DNA of 39,229 nucleotides from Gammaproteobacteria bacterium LSUCC0057 (GCA_004535795.1 SPIA01000001.1:445896-485124), one strand, 5' to 3'. Positions 8,709 to 18,412 are shown, counted from the stretch's first letter. Notes: generated from the letters alone by a model not told the origin. Program-made: numbers and translations.

Positions 8709-8714
8709 AGTATA
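8709..8714 (-). promoter_or_regulatory. Candidate -10 of the mtaD-ubiG-mupP-yciK operon
   Basis: On the minus strand TATACT (8714-8709) is followed by CGGCGCC, a sequence style common after gammaproteobacterial -10 boxes, and lies 34 bases before the mtaD start. No good -35 is seen at 17 bases. The rest of the mtaD-gyrA divergent region (8715-8944) shows an eight-G run near 8799-8806 and a TAGAAT at 8815-8820 that may be a gyrA -10 without a clear -35. Confidence 0.35.
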
Positions 8715-8944
8715 GCGGGTTTCGATGCCGTAGAGGGGCAGCTCAGAGAGGAAATCTGCCGCTCAGGGCAGTTTTAGCGCAGATAAAGTGAGGTATAAGG
8801 GGGGGGTGTTGTGGTAGAATTAGCGGCTTAAATTGCCGCGCAGCGCCGATAGTGGCGACTGCGCCGAAAAAGGTGTGGTAGCAACTGCTGACAATTAACA
8901 GCCGCGCCCTCCCAATAGACTAGAAAAGGATGCACAACGCCGCC

Positions 8945-11533
8945 ATGGGTGATCTAGCCAAAGAAATCGTTCCGGTCAATATTGAAGACGAACTCAAGCA
9001 GTCCTATCTCGATTACGCGATGAGTGTGATTGTCGGCCGGGCGCTGCCCGATGTCCGCGACGGCCTCAAACCAGTACACCGCCGCGTGTTGTTTGCTATG
9101 AGTGAGCTGGGCAACGACTGGAACAAGGCCTATAAAAAGTCGGCCCGGGTGGTCGGCGATGTGATTGGTAAGTACCACCCACACGGCGACTCCGCCGTCT
9201 ACGACACCATCGTGCGGATGGCGCAGGACTTTTCGCTGCGTTACATGCTGGTCGACGGCCAGGGCAACTTCGGCTCTATCGACGGCGACTCGGCGGCGGC
9301 GATGCGTTACACCGAGATTCGTATGACCAAGCTGGCGCACGCGCTGCTGGCCGATCTCGACAAAGAGACTGTCGATTTTGTCCCCAACTACGACGAGACC
9401 GAGATGATTCCCGCGGTGATGCCGACGCGCATCCCCAACTTGCTGATCAACGGCTCGTCCGGTATTGCCGTCGGTATGGCGACCAACATCCCGCCGCACA
9501 ATATGACCGAGGTAGTGCGCGGCTGCTTGGCGCTGATCGACAACGAAGAGATCACCATCGACGAGTTGATGGAGTATATCCCCGGCCCAGATTTCCCCAC
9601 CGCTGCCATCATTAACGGCAAAGCCGGTATTGTGCAGGCTTATCGCACCGGTCGCGGCCGCATCTATGTGCGCGCCAAGGCAACGGTTGAGGTCAACGAC
9701 AAGACCCATCGCGAGACCATCATCATCACCGAACTGCCTTACCAGCTGAACAAGGCGCGGTTGATCGAGCGCATCGCTGAGCTGGTCAAAGAGAAGAAGA
9801 TTGAGGGTATCTCTGAGCTGCGCGATGAGTCGGACAAAGACGGCCTGCGCGTGGTGATTGAGCTCAAACGCGGTGAAGTGGGCGAGGTTGTTCTCAACAA
9901 TCTCTACGCCCAGACTCAGCTGCAGAGTGTGTTTGGTATCAATGTGGTGGCGTTGGTCGATGGCCAGCCAAAAATCCTCAACCTCAAGCAGATGCTCGAG
10001 GCATTCATTCGCCACCGCCGCGAAGTGGTGACACGTCGCACCATCTATCTGTTGCGCAAGGCGCGCGAACGCGCCCACACCCTTGAGGGTTTCTCGATAG
10101 CGCTGGCCAACATCGACGAGGTGATCGCGCTGATCAAGCGCTCGCCGAGCCCCGCCGAAGCGCGCGAAGCGCTGGTGGCGCAGGGCTGGAGCCCTGGCCT
10201 GGTCACCGATATGCTCGAGCGCGCCGGCAGTGAGGCGACCCGTCCCGAGTGGCTGCAGCCGCAGTACGGAATACGCGATGGCCTCTACTATCTGTCACCC
10301 GAGCAGGCTAAAGATATTCTCGAACTGCGTCTGCACCGCCTCACCGGTATGGAGCAGGACAAAATTCTCGAAGAGTTTGCCATCAAGCTCAACGAGATCG
10401 CCGAGTATCAACAGATACTGGCTAGCCACGCGCGGTTAATGGAGGTGATTCGGGCCGAGCTCGAAGAGGTGGTCGACGAATTTGGCGATGCTCGGCGCAC
10501 CGAAATTGTCGAGTCGCAGCACGACCTCACCGTTGAGGATTTGATCACCGAAGAGGATCGCGTGGTGACCATCTCCCACGCCGGCTACGCCAAGACTCAG
10601 GCGTTGAGCGACTATCAAGCGCAGCGCCGCGGCGGCATGGGCAAGTCGGCCACTGCGGTCAAAGATGAAGACTTTGTCGAACACCTGCTGGTGGCCAGTA
10701 CCCACGCCACCATCTTGTGTTTCACCAGTGTCGGCAAGGTTTACTGGCTCAAGGTTTATCAGATTCCGCTGGCTGGGCGCAACAGTCGCGGCCGTCCGGT
10801 GGTCAACTTGTTGCCGCTCGGCGAGGGTGAGCGCATTACCTCAATTTTACCGGTTGAAGAGTACCGCGCCGACCGCTATGTGATTATGGCGACCGCCAAC
10901 GGCACCGTGAAAAAGACCTCGCTGGACCAGTACTCGCGGCCGCGCACCGTCGGCCTGCGGGCGGTCGATCTGGTCGAGGGCGATCAGCTGGTCGGCACGG
11001 CGATCACCGATGGCGAGCAAGATATTATGCTGTTTAGCAGCGAGGGCAAAGCGGTGCGCTTTGCCGGCGGCGATGTGCGCTCGATGGGCCGAGTCTCGAA
11101 AGGGGTGCGCGGTATGCGCCTGCCCGAGAGCGAGAGCATCATCTCCATGGTTATTCCCGACCAGCACGGCTACTTGTTGACCGTCTGTGACAACGGCTAC
11201 GGCAAGCGCACCCGCACCACCGAGTTCCCCACCAAGGGGCGCGGCGGCAAAGGCATGATCGCTATTCAGGCCAGTGAGCGCAATGGCCCGCTGGTTGGCG
11301 CCACACAGCTGTTTGAGGGCGATGAGGTGATGTTGATCTCCAATCAGGGCACCATGGTGCGTACCCGCGGCGACGAAATATCGGTGGTTGGCCGCAACAC
11401 CCAAGGGGTGAGGATTATCCGCCTTAAAGAGGGTGAAAACTTGGTCAGCTTAGCGCGGATTGAAGAGCAGGAAGCACCGCAAGTGGCAGTCGATGGCGCC
11501 GACAGCGCCGACGCTGCGCCCGAGCAGGCCTAG
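8945..11533 (+). CDS. gyrA: DNA gyrase subunit A
   Basis: An 862-residue GyrA. From [14 protein letters not shown] it aligns with E. coli GyrA without gaps through the active site. The catalytic tyrosine is Tyr122 (AAMRYTEIR), and the quinolone-determining positions are Ser83 and Asp87 in [12 protein letters not shown], the susceptible state. The C-terminal beta-pinwheel begins near residue 530, and the GyrA box (560-566) reads QRRGGMG, where the family usually has Lys or Arg at the sixth place. The acidic C-terminal tail is short ([13 protein letters not shown]). I prefer ATG 8945 by homology; ATG 8930 in frame abuts AAAAGG too closely for initiation. pheA follows after 23 bases. Confidence 0.97.
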   Translation: MGDLAKEIVPVNIEDELKQSYLDYAMSVIVGRALPDVRDGLKPVHRRVLFAMSELGNDWNKAYKKSARVVGDVIGKYHPHGDSAVYDTIVRMAQDFSLRYMLVDGQGNFGSIDGDSAAAMRYTEIRMTKLAHALLADLDKETVDFVPNYDETEMIPAVMPTRIPNLLINGSSGIAVGMATNIPPHNMTEVVRGCLALIDNEEITIDELMEYIPGPDFPTAAIINGKAGIVQAYRTGRGRIYVRAKATVEVNDKTHRETIIITELPYQLNKARLIERIAELVKEKKIEGISELRDESDKDGLRVVIELKRGEVGEVVLNNLYAQTQLQSVFGINVVALVDGQPKILNLKQMLEAFIRHRREVVTRRTIYLLRKARERAHTLEGFSIALANIDEVIALIKRSPSPAEAREALVAQGWSPGLVTDMLERAGSEATRPEWLQPQYGIRDGLYYLSPEQAKDILELRLHRLTGMEQDKILEEFAIKLNEIAEYQQILASHARLMEVIRAELEEVVDEFGDARRTEIVESQHDLTVEDLITEEDRVVTISHAGYAKTQALSDYQAQRRGGMGKSATAVKDEDFVEHLLVASTHATILCFTSVGKVYWLKVYQIPLAGRNSRGRPVVNLLPLGEGERITSILPVEEYRADRYVIMATANGTVKKTSLDQYSRPRTVGLRAVDLVEGDQLVGTAITDGEQDIMLFSSEGKAVRFAGGDVRSMGRVSKGVRGMRLPESESIISMVIPDQHGYLLTVCDNGYGKRTRTTEFPTKGRGGKGMIAIQASERNGPLVGATQLFEGDEVMLISNQGTMVRTRGDEISVVGRNTQGVRIIRLKEGENLVSLARIEEQEAPQVAVDGADSADAAPEQA

Positions 11534-11556
11534 CGGTCAAAAATAAGGTAGAAGCG

Positions 11557-12642
11557 ATGAGTGACACTCCCTCGTTGGCCGATCTGCGCGATCAGATCGA
11601 TGCCCTAGATAGCGAAATACTGGAAAAAATCAGCCAGCGCGCACACTGCGCGATGCAGGTGGCGCAGGTCAAAACGGCCGCCGGCGATACGGTGTTTTAC
11701 CGCCCCGAACGCGAGGCGCAGGTGTTGCGCCGAGTCATGGAGCGCAATGCTGGGCCACTCGACAACGAAGAGATGGCGCGGCTGTTCCGCGAGATTATGT
11801 CGGCCTGTCTGGCGCTGGAAAAACCGGTTTCGGTGGCCTACTTGGGCCCCGAGGGCACCTTTACTCAAGAGGCCGCTCTGAAACATTTTGGCCACGCCGC
11901 CGTGAGTGTGCCAAAAAGCGCCATCGACGAGGTGTTCCGCGATGTCATCGCAGGCTCTTGCAACTACGGCGTGGTGCCGGTGGAAAACTCTACCGAAGGG
12001 GTGGTCTCCAATACCTTGGACAGCTTTGTCGACTCCTCGCTGCGCATCTGTGGCGAGGTGGAGCTGCGTATCCACCACCACTTTATGGTAGGCGCCAATA
12101 CAAACCGCGACACCATCACCCGGGTCTACTCGCACGCCCAGTCGCTGGCACAGTGCCGCAAATGGCTCGACGCCAACTACCCCAATATCGAGCGGGTGGC
12201 GGTCAGCAGCAATGCCGAGGCGGCGCGCCGCGTCGCCGGTGAGTGGAACTCGGCGGCGATTGCCGGCGATATGTCCTGCCAGCTCTACGGGCTGACCAAG
12301 CTGTGGGAGCGCATTGAAGATATGCCGGACAACTCGACCCGCTTCTTAATTATCGGTCGCGAGTCGGTGCCGCCCTCAGGCGATGATAAGAGTTCGATTC
12401 TGGTAGCAGTGCGCAATCAGCCCGGCGCGCTGCACGAGCTGCTCGAGCCGTTCCGCGAAAACGGCATCGACCTGACCCGTATCGAAACGCGGCCGTCGCG
12501 CAGCGGCAAGTGGAACTATCTATTTTTTATCGACTTTGCCGGCCACGCCGAGCAGCCCGAAATCGCCGCACTGTTGCAGCAGTTGAGTGCCAAGGTGGCC
12601 GACCTGAAACTGCTCGGCTCCTACCCGAGGGGTGTGCTCTAG
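11557..12642 (+). CDS. pheA: Bifunctional chorismate mutase/prephenate dehydratase (P-protein)
   Basis: A 361-residue enzyme making phenylpyruvate from chorismate. The AroQ-type chorismate mutase domain covers residues 1-88 (LRDQIDALDSEILEKISQRA). The dehydratase domain covers about 92-270 (VAYLGPEGTFTQEA, VPVENSTEGVVSNTLD, and NSTRF with the catalytic Thr near 261). A C-terminal ACT domain from about 280 carries QPGALHELLEPF and ETRP (310-313), the variant of the ESRP motif that binds feedback phenylalanine. AAGG lies about nine bases before the ATG. In Pseudomonas serC lies upstream and hisC2 downstream; both are absent here, so pheA sits directly between gyrA and tyrA-aroA. Confidence 0.96.
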   Translation: MSDTPSLADLRDQIDALDSEILEKISQRAHCAMQVAQVKTAAGDTVFYRPEREAQVLRRVMERNAGPLDNEEMARLFREIMSACLALEKPVSVAYLGPEGTFTQEAALKHFGHAAVSVPKSAIDEVFRDVIAGSCNYGVVPVENSTEGVVSNTLDSFVDSSLRICGEVELRIHHHFMVGANTNRDTITRVYSHAQSLAQCRKWLDANYPNIERVAVSSNAEAARRVAGEWNSAAIAGDMSCQLYGLTKLWERIEDMPDNSTRFLIIGRESVPPSGDDKSSILVAVRNQPGALHELLEPFRENGIDLTRIETRPSRSGKWNYLFFIDFAGHAEQPEIAALLQQLSAKVADLKLLGSYPRGVL

Positions 12643-12668
12643 TCGCCGCGGCGGCAGGGCAGCTCATT

Positions 12669-14909
12669 ATGCAGCGCGAACCGGCGCCGATCGGTAAGTT
12701 GGTGGTGGTTGGGCTCGGCCTGATCGGTTCGAGCTTGGCACTGGCGGCGCGCCAGCGCGGCTTGGCCGGCGAGGTGATCGGCGTGTCGCGACGCAGCTCG
12801 ACCCTCGATCTGGCCCTGCAGCAGGGTGTGATCGACCGCGTCGCCAGTTCGCTGACAGCACTGGCGGCGGAGTTACAGCGCGGTGATGTGGTAGTGATCG
12901 GGGTGCCGACGCTGACCGTGCCGGCGGTGCTCGACGAGTGCGCAGCGCAGCTCGACAGTGCGGTGACGATAACCGATGTTGCCAGCGTTAAAGGCAGCGT
13001 GGTGGCCGCGGCCTGTGCCAGCTACGGCGCCGCGCCGCCGCAACTGGTGCCTGGCCACCCGATTGCCGGCTCAGAAAAAAGTGGCGTCAACGCCGCTGAT
13101 GGCGGGCTGTTTGTCGGCCATCGGGTTATTTTGACCCCCCATGCCGACAGTGGTGCCGACCATCTGGCGCGGGTGCAGGCGCTGTGGCAGGGCTGTGGCG
13201 CCATGGTCACAGAGATGTCGGTCGCCGATCACGACGAGATACTCGCCGCCACCAGCCATCTGCCTCATTTTTTGGCGTTCTCGCTGGTCGATACCCTGGC
13301 CGGGTTGCGCGCCAATCGCGAAATCTTTCGCTACGCCGCCGGTGGTTTTCGCGATTTTACCCGCATCGCCGCCAGCGACCCGGTGATGTGGCGCGATATT
13401 GCGCTGGCCAACCGCAGCGCAGTGCTGCAAGTGCTCGACCAGCTCACCGCTGACTTCGCTCGTCTGCGCGGCGCTATCGACGCCGGTGACGGCAGTTACC
13501 TGCTCGACCTCTTCACTCGGGCGCAATCGGCCCGGCAACATTTTGGACAACTCCTCGAACAAGGATTAGACAGCGATACCATGAGTGCAAAGCCACTGAC
13601 GTTTCGATTATCCCCCGGCGGCAGTGCCGTCGGCACCATCCGCGTGCCCGGCGACAAGTCGATCTCCCACCGCTCGATTATGCTCGGCGCTCTGGCCGAG
13701 GGTATGACCGAGGTGACCGGTTTTCTTGAGGGAGAGGACAGTATCGCCACGCTGCGTGCGTTTCGCGCCATGGGCGTGCAGATTGAAGGGCCGCAACAGG
13801 GCCGAGTGGTGGTCCACGGTGTCGGTCTACACGGCCTCAAAGCACCGTCGGCGCCGCTAGATGTCGGCAACGCGGGCACTGGTATGCGTCTGCTCGCCGG
13901 GGTGCTCGCCGGGCAGCCGTTTGACTCAGTGCTGGTTGGCGATGCATCGCTGAGCGGGCGGCCGATGGGGCGGGTCGCAGACCCGTTGGCCGAGATGGGG
14001 GCGGTGATTGCCACCGAAGCTGGAGGCCGGCCGCCACTGCGCATTACCGGTGGCCAGATGCTGAAACCGCTCAACTACACCATGCCGATGGCCAGTGCTC
14101 AGGTAAAGTCCTGTTTGCTGTTGGCCGGGCTCTACTGTGAGGGTGAAACCTCGGTAGTGGAACCGGCGCCGACGCGCGACCACACCGAGCGCATGTTGCG
14201 CGGCTTTGGCTACCCGGTGGTCAGCGAACAGCTCGGTGGCGGAGTCACGCGGGTCTCACTGCGCGGCGGCGGCACCCTGCGAGGTGGTCGCATCGATGTG
14301 CCCGCCGATATCAGCTCTGCGGCGTTCTTTATGGTGGCGGCGGCGATTACTCCCGACTCCGATATCACCCTGCAACACATCGGCATCAACCCCACCCGCA
14401 TCGGTGTGCTGAATATTTTGCGCGCTATGGGCGCCGATATCACCCTCAGCAACGAGGCCGAGGTGGGCGGCGAGCCGGTAGCCGATATTCGGGTGCGCTA
14501 CGCTCCGCTGCGCGGTATCGCCATCGATGAGGCGCAGGTGCCGCTGGCGATCGATGAATTCCCAGTGCTGTTTGTAGCCGCCGCTTGCGCCGAGGGCGAG
14601 ACGGTGCTGACCGGCGCACATGAGTTGCGGGTAAAAGAGAGCGATCGTATTCAGGCGATGGCCGACGGCTTGCAGATACTCGGGGTGGCGGCAACGCCGA
14701 CCGCAGACGGCATTCGCATTGTCGGCGGCGCCATCGGCGGCGGTCGCGTGGCGAGCTGTCACGATCACCGCATTGCCATGGCATTTGCTATTGCCAGCTT
14801 GCGTGCCAGTAGCGAAATCGTCATCGATGACTGCAATAATGTCGCCACTTCATTTCCGACCTTCGCCGAACTGGCGCTGCAGGTCGGTATTAAACTCAGC
14901 GTCGAGTAA
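12669..14909 (+). CDS. tyrA-aroA: Fused prephenate dehydrogenase / 3-phosphoshikimate 1-carboxyvinyltransferase
   Basis: A single frame of 746 residues. Residues 1 to about 300 are a TyrA-type dehydrogenase: NAD motif GLGLIGSSLA (15-24), HPIAGSEKSG near 130 and SHLPHFLAFSL near 196. Residues from about 305 are EPSP synthase: GDKSISHRS, NAGTGMR, GDASLSGRPMGR, SAQVKS, TRDHTE and the C-terminal KESDR and DHRIAMAFA. The fusion is known from Pseudomonas and joins tyrosine synthesis with the shikimate step. The AroA half carries the motif set (SAQxK, RxHxE, NxTR) of class II enzymes but keeps Gly in NAGTG. I chose ATG 12669; the frame is open upstream into pheA without homology. An ATG at 13581 marks the AroA domain start. 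Confidence 0.95.
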   Translation: MQREPAPIGKLVVVGLGLIGSSLALAARQRGLAGEVIGVSRRSSTLDLALQQGVIDRVASSLTALAAELQRGDVVVIGVPTLTVPAVLDECAAQLDSAVTITDVASVKGSVVAAACASYGAAPPQLVPGHPIAGSEKSGVNAADGGLFVGHRVILTPHADSGADHLARVQALWQGCGAMVTEMSVADHDEILAATSHLPHFLAFSLVDTLAGLRANREIFRYAAGGFRDFTRIAASDPVMWRDIALANRSAVLQVLDQLTADFARLRGAIDAGDGSYLLDLFTRAQSARQHFGQLLEQGLDSDTMSAKPLTFRLSPGGSAVGTIRVPGDKSISHRSIMLGALAEGMTEVTGFLEGEDSIATLRAFRAMGVQIEGPQQGRVVVHGVGLHGLKAPSAPLDVGNAGTGMRLLAGVLAGQPFDSVLVGDASLSGRPMGRVADPLAEMGAVIATEAGGRPPLRITGGQMLKPLNYTMPMASAQVKSCLLLAGLYCEGETSVVEPAPTRDHTERMLRGFGYPVVSEQLGGGVTRVSLRGGGTLRGGRIDVPADISSAAFFMVAAAITPDSDITLQHIGINPTRIGVLNILRAMGADITLSNEAEVGGEPVADIRVRYAPLRGIAIDEAQVPLAIDEFPVLFVAAACAEGETVLTGAHELRVKESDRIQAMADGLQILGVAATPTADGIRIVGGAIGGGRVASCHDHRIAMAFAIASLRASSEIVIDDCNNVATSFPTFAELALQVGIKLSVE

Positions 14910-14948
14910 GCGGCGACCCCCCCCCCATCTATTGAGGAGCACCCAGCC

Positions 14949-15638
14949 ATGGCTGCAGAACACTCTCCGGTGACAGTGATCGCCATTGACGGTCCCAGTG
15001 GCGCCGGCAAAGGCACGCTGTGTCGACGTTTGGCGAGCCGCCTCGGCTACCACTATCTCGACAGTGGTGCGCTCTATCGTTTGCTCGGCTTGGCGGCGCG
15101 CCGCCGCGGTATCGACTTTGACAACCTGCCAGCGCTGCAGGTGTTGGCCGAACATATGGATATTCAATTTAAAACCGACCAAGACCGCGTGGCGGTGCTG
15201 CTCGAGGGCGAGGATGTCAGCCGCGAGCTGCGCACCGAGCAGACCGGTGCGCTGGCCTCGCAGGTGGCGACGCTACCGGCGGTGCGCGAGGCACTGCTGC
15301 AGCGCCAGCGCGACTTTGCTCGCGCCCCGGGTCTGGTCGCAGATGGACGCGATATGGGCACAGTGGTGTTCAGCGATGCGCCACTGAAGATCTACCTGAC
15401 GGCCTCGGCGCAAGAGCGAGCGGCGCGACGCCATAAGGAGTTGCTAGCCAAGGGCGAAAATGTTAGTCTCGCCGCCCTCGTCGAGCAGGTCCGCCTGCGC
15501 GATGAGCGCGATATGAACCGAGATGCTTCACCGCTGCGGCCAGCCGCTGATGCTGTGCAGCTGGACACCTCGGATCTGTCGGTTGATGAAGTTATGGAGT
15601 CGGTATTGGCCATTCTCGCTTTGAAGAAAATGGCCTAA
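14949..15638 (+). CDS. cmk: Cytidylate kinase
   Basis: A 229-residue P-loop kinase phosphorylating CMP and dCMP with ATP. The Walker A motif is GPSGAGKGT (15-23). The CMP-binding features of the family are visible: the YHYLDSGALYRLL stretch, the RDFARAPGLVADGRDMGTVV loop and the lid segment with LRDERDMNRDASPLRPA. GAGGAG lies about ten bases before ATG 14949. A run of ten cytosines (14917-14926) precedes the ribosome binding site. The position between aroA and rpsA is the conserved gammaproteobacterial order. Confidence 0.96.
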   Translation: MAAEHSPVTVIAIDGPSGAGKGTLCRRLASRLGYHYLDSGALYRLLGLAARRRGIDFDNLPALQVLAEHMDIQFKTDQDRVAVLLEGEDVSRELRTEQTGALASQVATLPAVREALLQRQRDFARAPGLVADGRDMGTVVFSDAPLKIYLTASAQERAARRHKELLAKGENVSLAALVEQVRLRDERDMNRDASPLRPAADAVQLDTSDLSVDEVMESVLAILALKKMA

Positions 15639-15801
15639 CCCAGACTTGTAGATGGGGAGACAGTGGCCGCCAGCAATGCCGCTGTTGAACTTGTGTTTAA
15701 TTGACCCGCTAAGACTGGCTGTGCGGTAAAAAGAGCAGTGCAACCTCGGCCTCCAACCTCTCTGGCCCTGCGCTGACTCTGTCATTATTAGGACTGCTAT
15801 T
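15639..15801 (+). promoter_or_regulatory. rpsA: rpsA leader region
   Basis: 163 bases between cmk and rpsA. A TTGACC (15701-15706) could serve as -35, but no matching -10 at 16-18 bases is seen. AGGA eight bases before the rpsA ATG is a weak ribosome binding site. In E. coli and relatives the rpsA leader folds into hairpins and mediates autorepression by S1; I did not identify the equivalent hairpins here. Confidence 0.3.
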
Positions 15802-17475
15802 ATGAGCGAAAGCTTCCAAGATCTATTTGAAGAAAGCCTGAAAACCGTCGAGATGAAAACCGGCGCCATCATTACTGGCGTGGTACTCGATGTCGATAAA
15901 GATTGGGTGACGGTTCACGCCGGCCTGAAATCTGAGGGCGTAATCCCCGCAGAACAATTTTATAACGAGCGCGGCGAAATCGAAGTCGCCATCGGCGACG
16001 AAGTACAAGTTGCCCTCGAAGCGGTAGAAGATGGCTTTGGTGCCACCCGTCTGTCGCGCGAGAAAGCCCGCCGCGCCGAATCTTGGATTGAGCTTGAAGC
16101 GGCTCACAAAGCAGACGAAGTGGTCACTGGTATCATTAGCGGTAAGGTCAAAGGCGGCTTTACCGTCGACGTCGCCGGTCTGCGCGCGTTCTTGCCCGGC
16201 TCGTTGGTTGACGTCCGCCCGCTACGCGAAATCACCCACCTCGAAAACAAAGAGCTGGAATTCAAAGTCATTAAATTGGACGCCAAGCGCAACAACGTCG
16301 TGGTTAGCCGTCGCGCCGTCATGGAGAGCGCCAACTCGGTCGAGCGCGAAGAGCTGCTGGCCAACCTCGAAGAGGGTGCATCACTCAAGGGCGTGGTTAA
16401 AAACCTCACCGACTACGGTGCGTTTGTCGACCTCGGCGGCATCGACGGCCTGTTGCACATTACCGACATGTCGTGGAAGCGTATCCGTCACCCCTCTGAG
16501 ATGATCAATGTCGGCGACGAAATTGACGTCAAAGTGCTCAAGTTCGACCGCGAGCGCAATCGCGTATCGCTGGGCATGAAGCAGATGGGCGAAGATCCCT
16601 GGGGCGACATTAAAGCGCGCTACCCTGAGGGCGGTCGCGTCAAAGCGGTAATCACTAACCTTACCGACTACGGCTGTTTCGCCGAGCTGGAAGATGGTGT
16701 CGAAGGTCTGGTCCACGTCTCTGAGATGGATTGGACCAATAAAAACGTCCACCCGTCAAAGATTGTCAACTTAGGTGACGAAGTGGAAGTGATGATTCTC
16801 GACATCGACGAAGAGCGTCGTCGCATCTCTCTGGGTATCAAGCAGTGTCAAACTAACCCCTGGGACGACTTTGCCGCGACTCACGGCAAAGGCGACAAGA
16901 TCTCAGGCAGCATCAAGTCGATCACTGATTTTGGTATCTTCATCGGTCTCGACGGTGGTATCGACGGCCTGGTCCACCTCTCGGACATCTCTTGGAACGA
17001 AGCTGGCGAAGAAGCCGTGCGTCACTACAAGAAAGGCGATGAAGTGGATACCGTGGTGCTGGCCATCGACTCTGAGCGCGAGCGTATCTCGCTCGGTATC
17101 AAGCAGCTAGCTGACGACCCGTTCAACAACTACGTCAACGACAACGATAAAGGCGCCATCGTCAACGGCACCGTTAAAGAGGTCGATGCCAAAGCGGCAA
17201 TCGTCACTCTCGGTGACGAGATCGAAGCGGTGCTGAAGGCTTCAGAGCTGTCGCGCGAGAAAGTAGAAGATGCTCGCAATGTGCTGTCAGTCGGCGACGC
17301 GGTAGAGGCGAAGATTATCAACGTCGATCGCAAAACCCGTGTTATCAGCCTCTCTATCAAGGCTAAAGATTACGCCGAAGAGAAAGCCGCTGTGCAGTCG
17401 CACCGCAGCAAAGAGAGTGAAACTGCTGCACCGACCACTATCGGTGACCTGATCAAGGCACAGATGGACAAGTAA
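15802..17475 (+). CDS. rpsA: 30S ribosomal protein S1
   Basis: A 557-residue bS1, the same length as in E. coli. Six S1/OB repeats can be read, starting near residues 21, 105, 192, 277, 364 and 451. The first two bind the ribosome ([39 protein letters not shown]). The next three are the strong RNA-binding repeats with the [17 protein letters not shown]-type pattern, and the last is the most diverged ([18 protein letters not shown]). S1 helps the 30S subunit bind and unfold mRNAs. Codons are the biased set expected of a highly expressed gene. A strong terminator follows at once. Confidence 0.98.
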   Translation: MSESFQDLFEESLKTVEMKTGAIITGVVLDVDKDWVTVHAGLKSEGVIPAEQFYNERGEIEVAIGDEVQVALEAVEDGFGATRLSREKARRAESWIELEAAHKADEVVTGIISGKVKGGFTVDVAGLRAFLPGSLVDVRPLREITHLENKELEFKVIKLDAKRNNVVVSRRAVMESANSVEREELLANLEEGASLKGVVKNLTDYGAFVDLGGIDGLLHITDMSWKRIRHPSEMINVGDEIDVKVLKFDRERNRVSLGMKQMGEDPWGDIKARYPEGGRVKAVITNLTDYGCFAELEDGVEGLVHVSEMDWTNKNVHPSKIVNLGDEVEVMILDIDEERRRISLGIKQCQTNPWDDFAATHGKGDKISGSIKSITDFGIFIGLDGGIDGLVHLSDISWNEAGEEAVRHYKKGDEVDTVVLAIDSERERISLGIKQLADDPFNNYVNDNDKGAIVNGTVKEVDAKAAIVTLGDEIEAVLKASELSREKVEDARNVLSVGDAVEAKIINVDRKTRVISLSIKAKDYAEEKAAVQSHRSKESETAAPTTIGDLIKAQMDK

Positions 17476-17499
17476 TCGTTGTCTCTCTAGCAGCAACAG

Positions 17500-17529
17500 A
17501 AAGGGTGGCGAAAGCCACCCTTTTTTTTT
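17500..17529 (+). terminator. Rho-independent terminator after rpsA
   Basis: The stem GGGTGGC (17503-17509) and GCCACCC (17514-17520) encloses a GAAA tetraloop, and the stem can extend by three A-T pairs. Nine thymines follow (17521-17529). This closes the gyrA-rpsA gene run. Confidence 0.95.
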
Positions 17530-17561
17530 CAACAATTAAACCCGCAGCGGCCAATAGGCAC

Positions 17562-17589
17562 TTGATTAAGTTAAAAAAACGAATAAAAT
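17562..17589 (+). promoter_or_regulatory. Putative ihfB promoter
   Basis: TTGATT (17562-17567) and TAAAAT (17584-17589) are separated by 16 bases in an AT-rich stretch just after the rpsA terminator and 43 bases before the ihfB start. Spacing and sequence fit sigma-70. Confidence 0.5.
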
Positions 17590-17631
17590 CAAGGGCTAAA
17601 TCGAGCTTACCGGTTAAATGTGTCCCCCGCG

Positions 17632-17928
17632 ATGACTAAATCTGAACTGATCGAAAAAATTGCCGCCAGCCAAGACCACCTGCCCATGCGCGATGTCGAG
17701 CAAGCGGTGAAAATGTTACTGGAAAAAATGACCCACACGCTAGTCGCCCAGCAGCGCATCGAGGTGCGCGGTTTTGGCAGCTTCAGCTTGCACTATCGCG
17801 CACCGCGGCGCGGTCGCAACCCCAAAACCGGTGACGAAGTCGAGTTGACCGGCAAGTACGTCCCCCATTTCAAGCCGGGTAAAGAGCTGCGTGTGCGTGT
17901 CAACGAGAGCGCCGGTTTCGCCCTCTAG
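17632..17928 (+). CDS. ihfB: Integration host factor subunit beta
   Basis: A 98-residue HU/IHF-family DNA-bending protein. [11 protein letters not shown] is the canonical IhfB start, so I chose ATG 17632 over the in-frame GTG 17620. The dimerisation helices cover residues 1-45. The DNA-binding arm begins at [20 protein letters not shown], with the conserved NPKTGD and the arm-tip proline; [15 protein letters not shown] ends the fold. With IhfA it forms the heterodimer that bends DNA at specific sites. It has its own promoter and lies downstream of rpsA, as in most gammaproteobacteria. Confidence 0.96.
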   Translation: MTKSELIEKIAASQDHLPMRDVEQAVKMLLEKMTHTLVAQQRIEVRGFGSFSLHYRAPRRGRNPKTGDEVELTGKYVPHFKPGKELRVRVNESAGFAL

Positions 17929-18001
17929 CCACTGGCATTAGCCGCTCCGCGCTATAGCCAAATTTCGCTGCTAGCACCATCTTCTCTGTGTAGTCGTCAT
18001 C

Positions 18002-18022
18002 ACAATCGATACTGTCGATTGT
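18002..18022. promoter_or_regulatory. 8-bp inverted repeat upstream of comEA-like gene
   Basis: ACAATCGA and TCGATTGT are perfect inverted arms separated by five bases, ending 30 bases before the start codon. No T-run follows, so a protein-binding site or leader hairpin is likelier than a terminator. Confidence 0.4.
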
Positions 18023-18052
18023 CTGTCATATTACTTAGCGAGGAGATAAGCG

Positions 18053-18412
18053 ATGTCTATTACTGTACAAAATACCAACTGGATCACTCGGTCGTGGCGC
18101 TGGTCGGCGCCATTGATCGCTATCGCACTGCTGGTGTTGGTCAGTGTCGAGCTACAGGCGCAGAGCCTTGAGGAAAACATGCAAAAGCAAGACAGTGTGG
18201 CGATGGTGGCGCCGGCAGCGGTCAACATCAACAGCGCTTCTGCCGAGCAGTTGGCGCTGGCTCTGAGCGGCATCGGCAGCGCCAAAGCGGCCGAAATCGT
18301 CGCCTACCGCGCTGAGCACGGCGCCTTTAGCTCAGTTGAAGAGCTGCTCAATATCAAAGGGATAGGGCGCAAAACACTCGAGCGCAACCGTTATCGGTTG
18401 GTGGTCGAATAG
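18053..18412 (+). CDS. ComEA-like helix-hairpin-helix protein
   Basis: A 119-residue protein with an N-terminal hydrophobic segment (APLIAIALLVLVSVELQAQ) that is a signal peptide or anchor. A short linker leads to a C-terminal pair of helix-hairpin-helix motifs: VNINSASAEQLALALSGIGS, then AKAAEIVAYRAEHGAF, then LLNIKGIGRKTLERNRYR. This is the ComEA-type fold that binds double-stranded DNA without sequence specificity during uptake for transformation. Stand-alone short ComEA proteins are common in gammaproteobacteria, and their role in competence is not always shown. GAGGAG lies eight bases before the ATG. A terminator follows, so it is probably a single-gene unit. Confidence 0.88.
   Translation: MSITVQNTNWITRSWRWSAPLIAIALLVLVSVELQAQSLEENMQKQDSVAMVAPAAVNINSASAEQLALALSGIGSAKAAEIVAYRAEHGAFSSVEELLNIKGIGRKTLERNRYRLVVE

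Noticed and set aside
8954-10078. Long minus-strand open frame of 374 codons opposite gyrA
   Set aside because: It lies wholly antisense to gyrA, its translation is His/Asp/Val-rich low-complexity typical of a mirror frame, and it has no recognisable domain.
12510-12668. N-terminal extension of the tyrA-aroA frame into pheA
   Set aside because: The extra residues are an out-of-frame reading of the pheA ACT domain; TyrA homology begins at ATG 12669.
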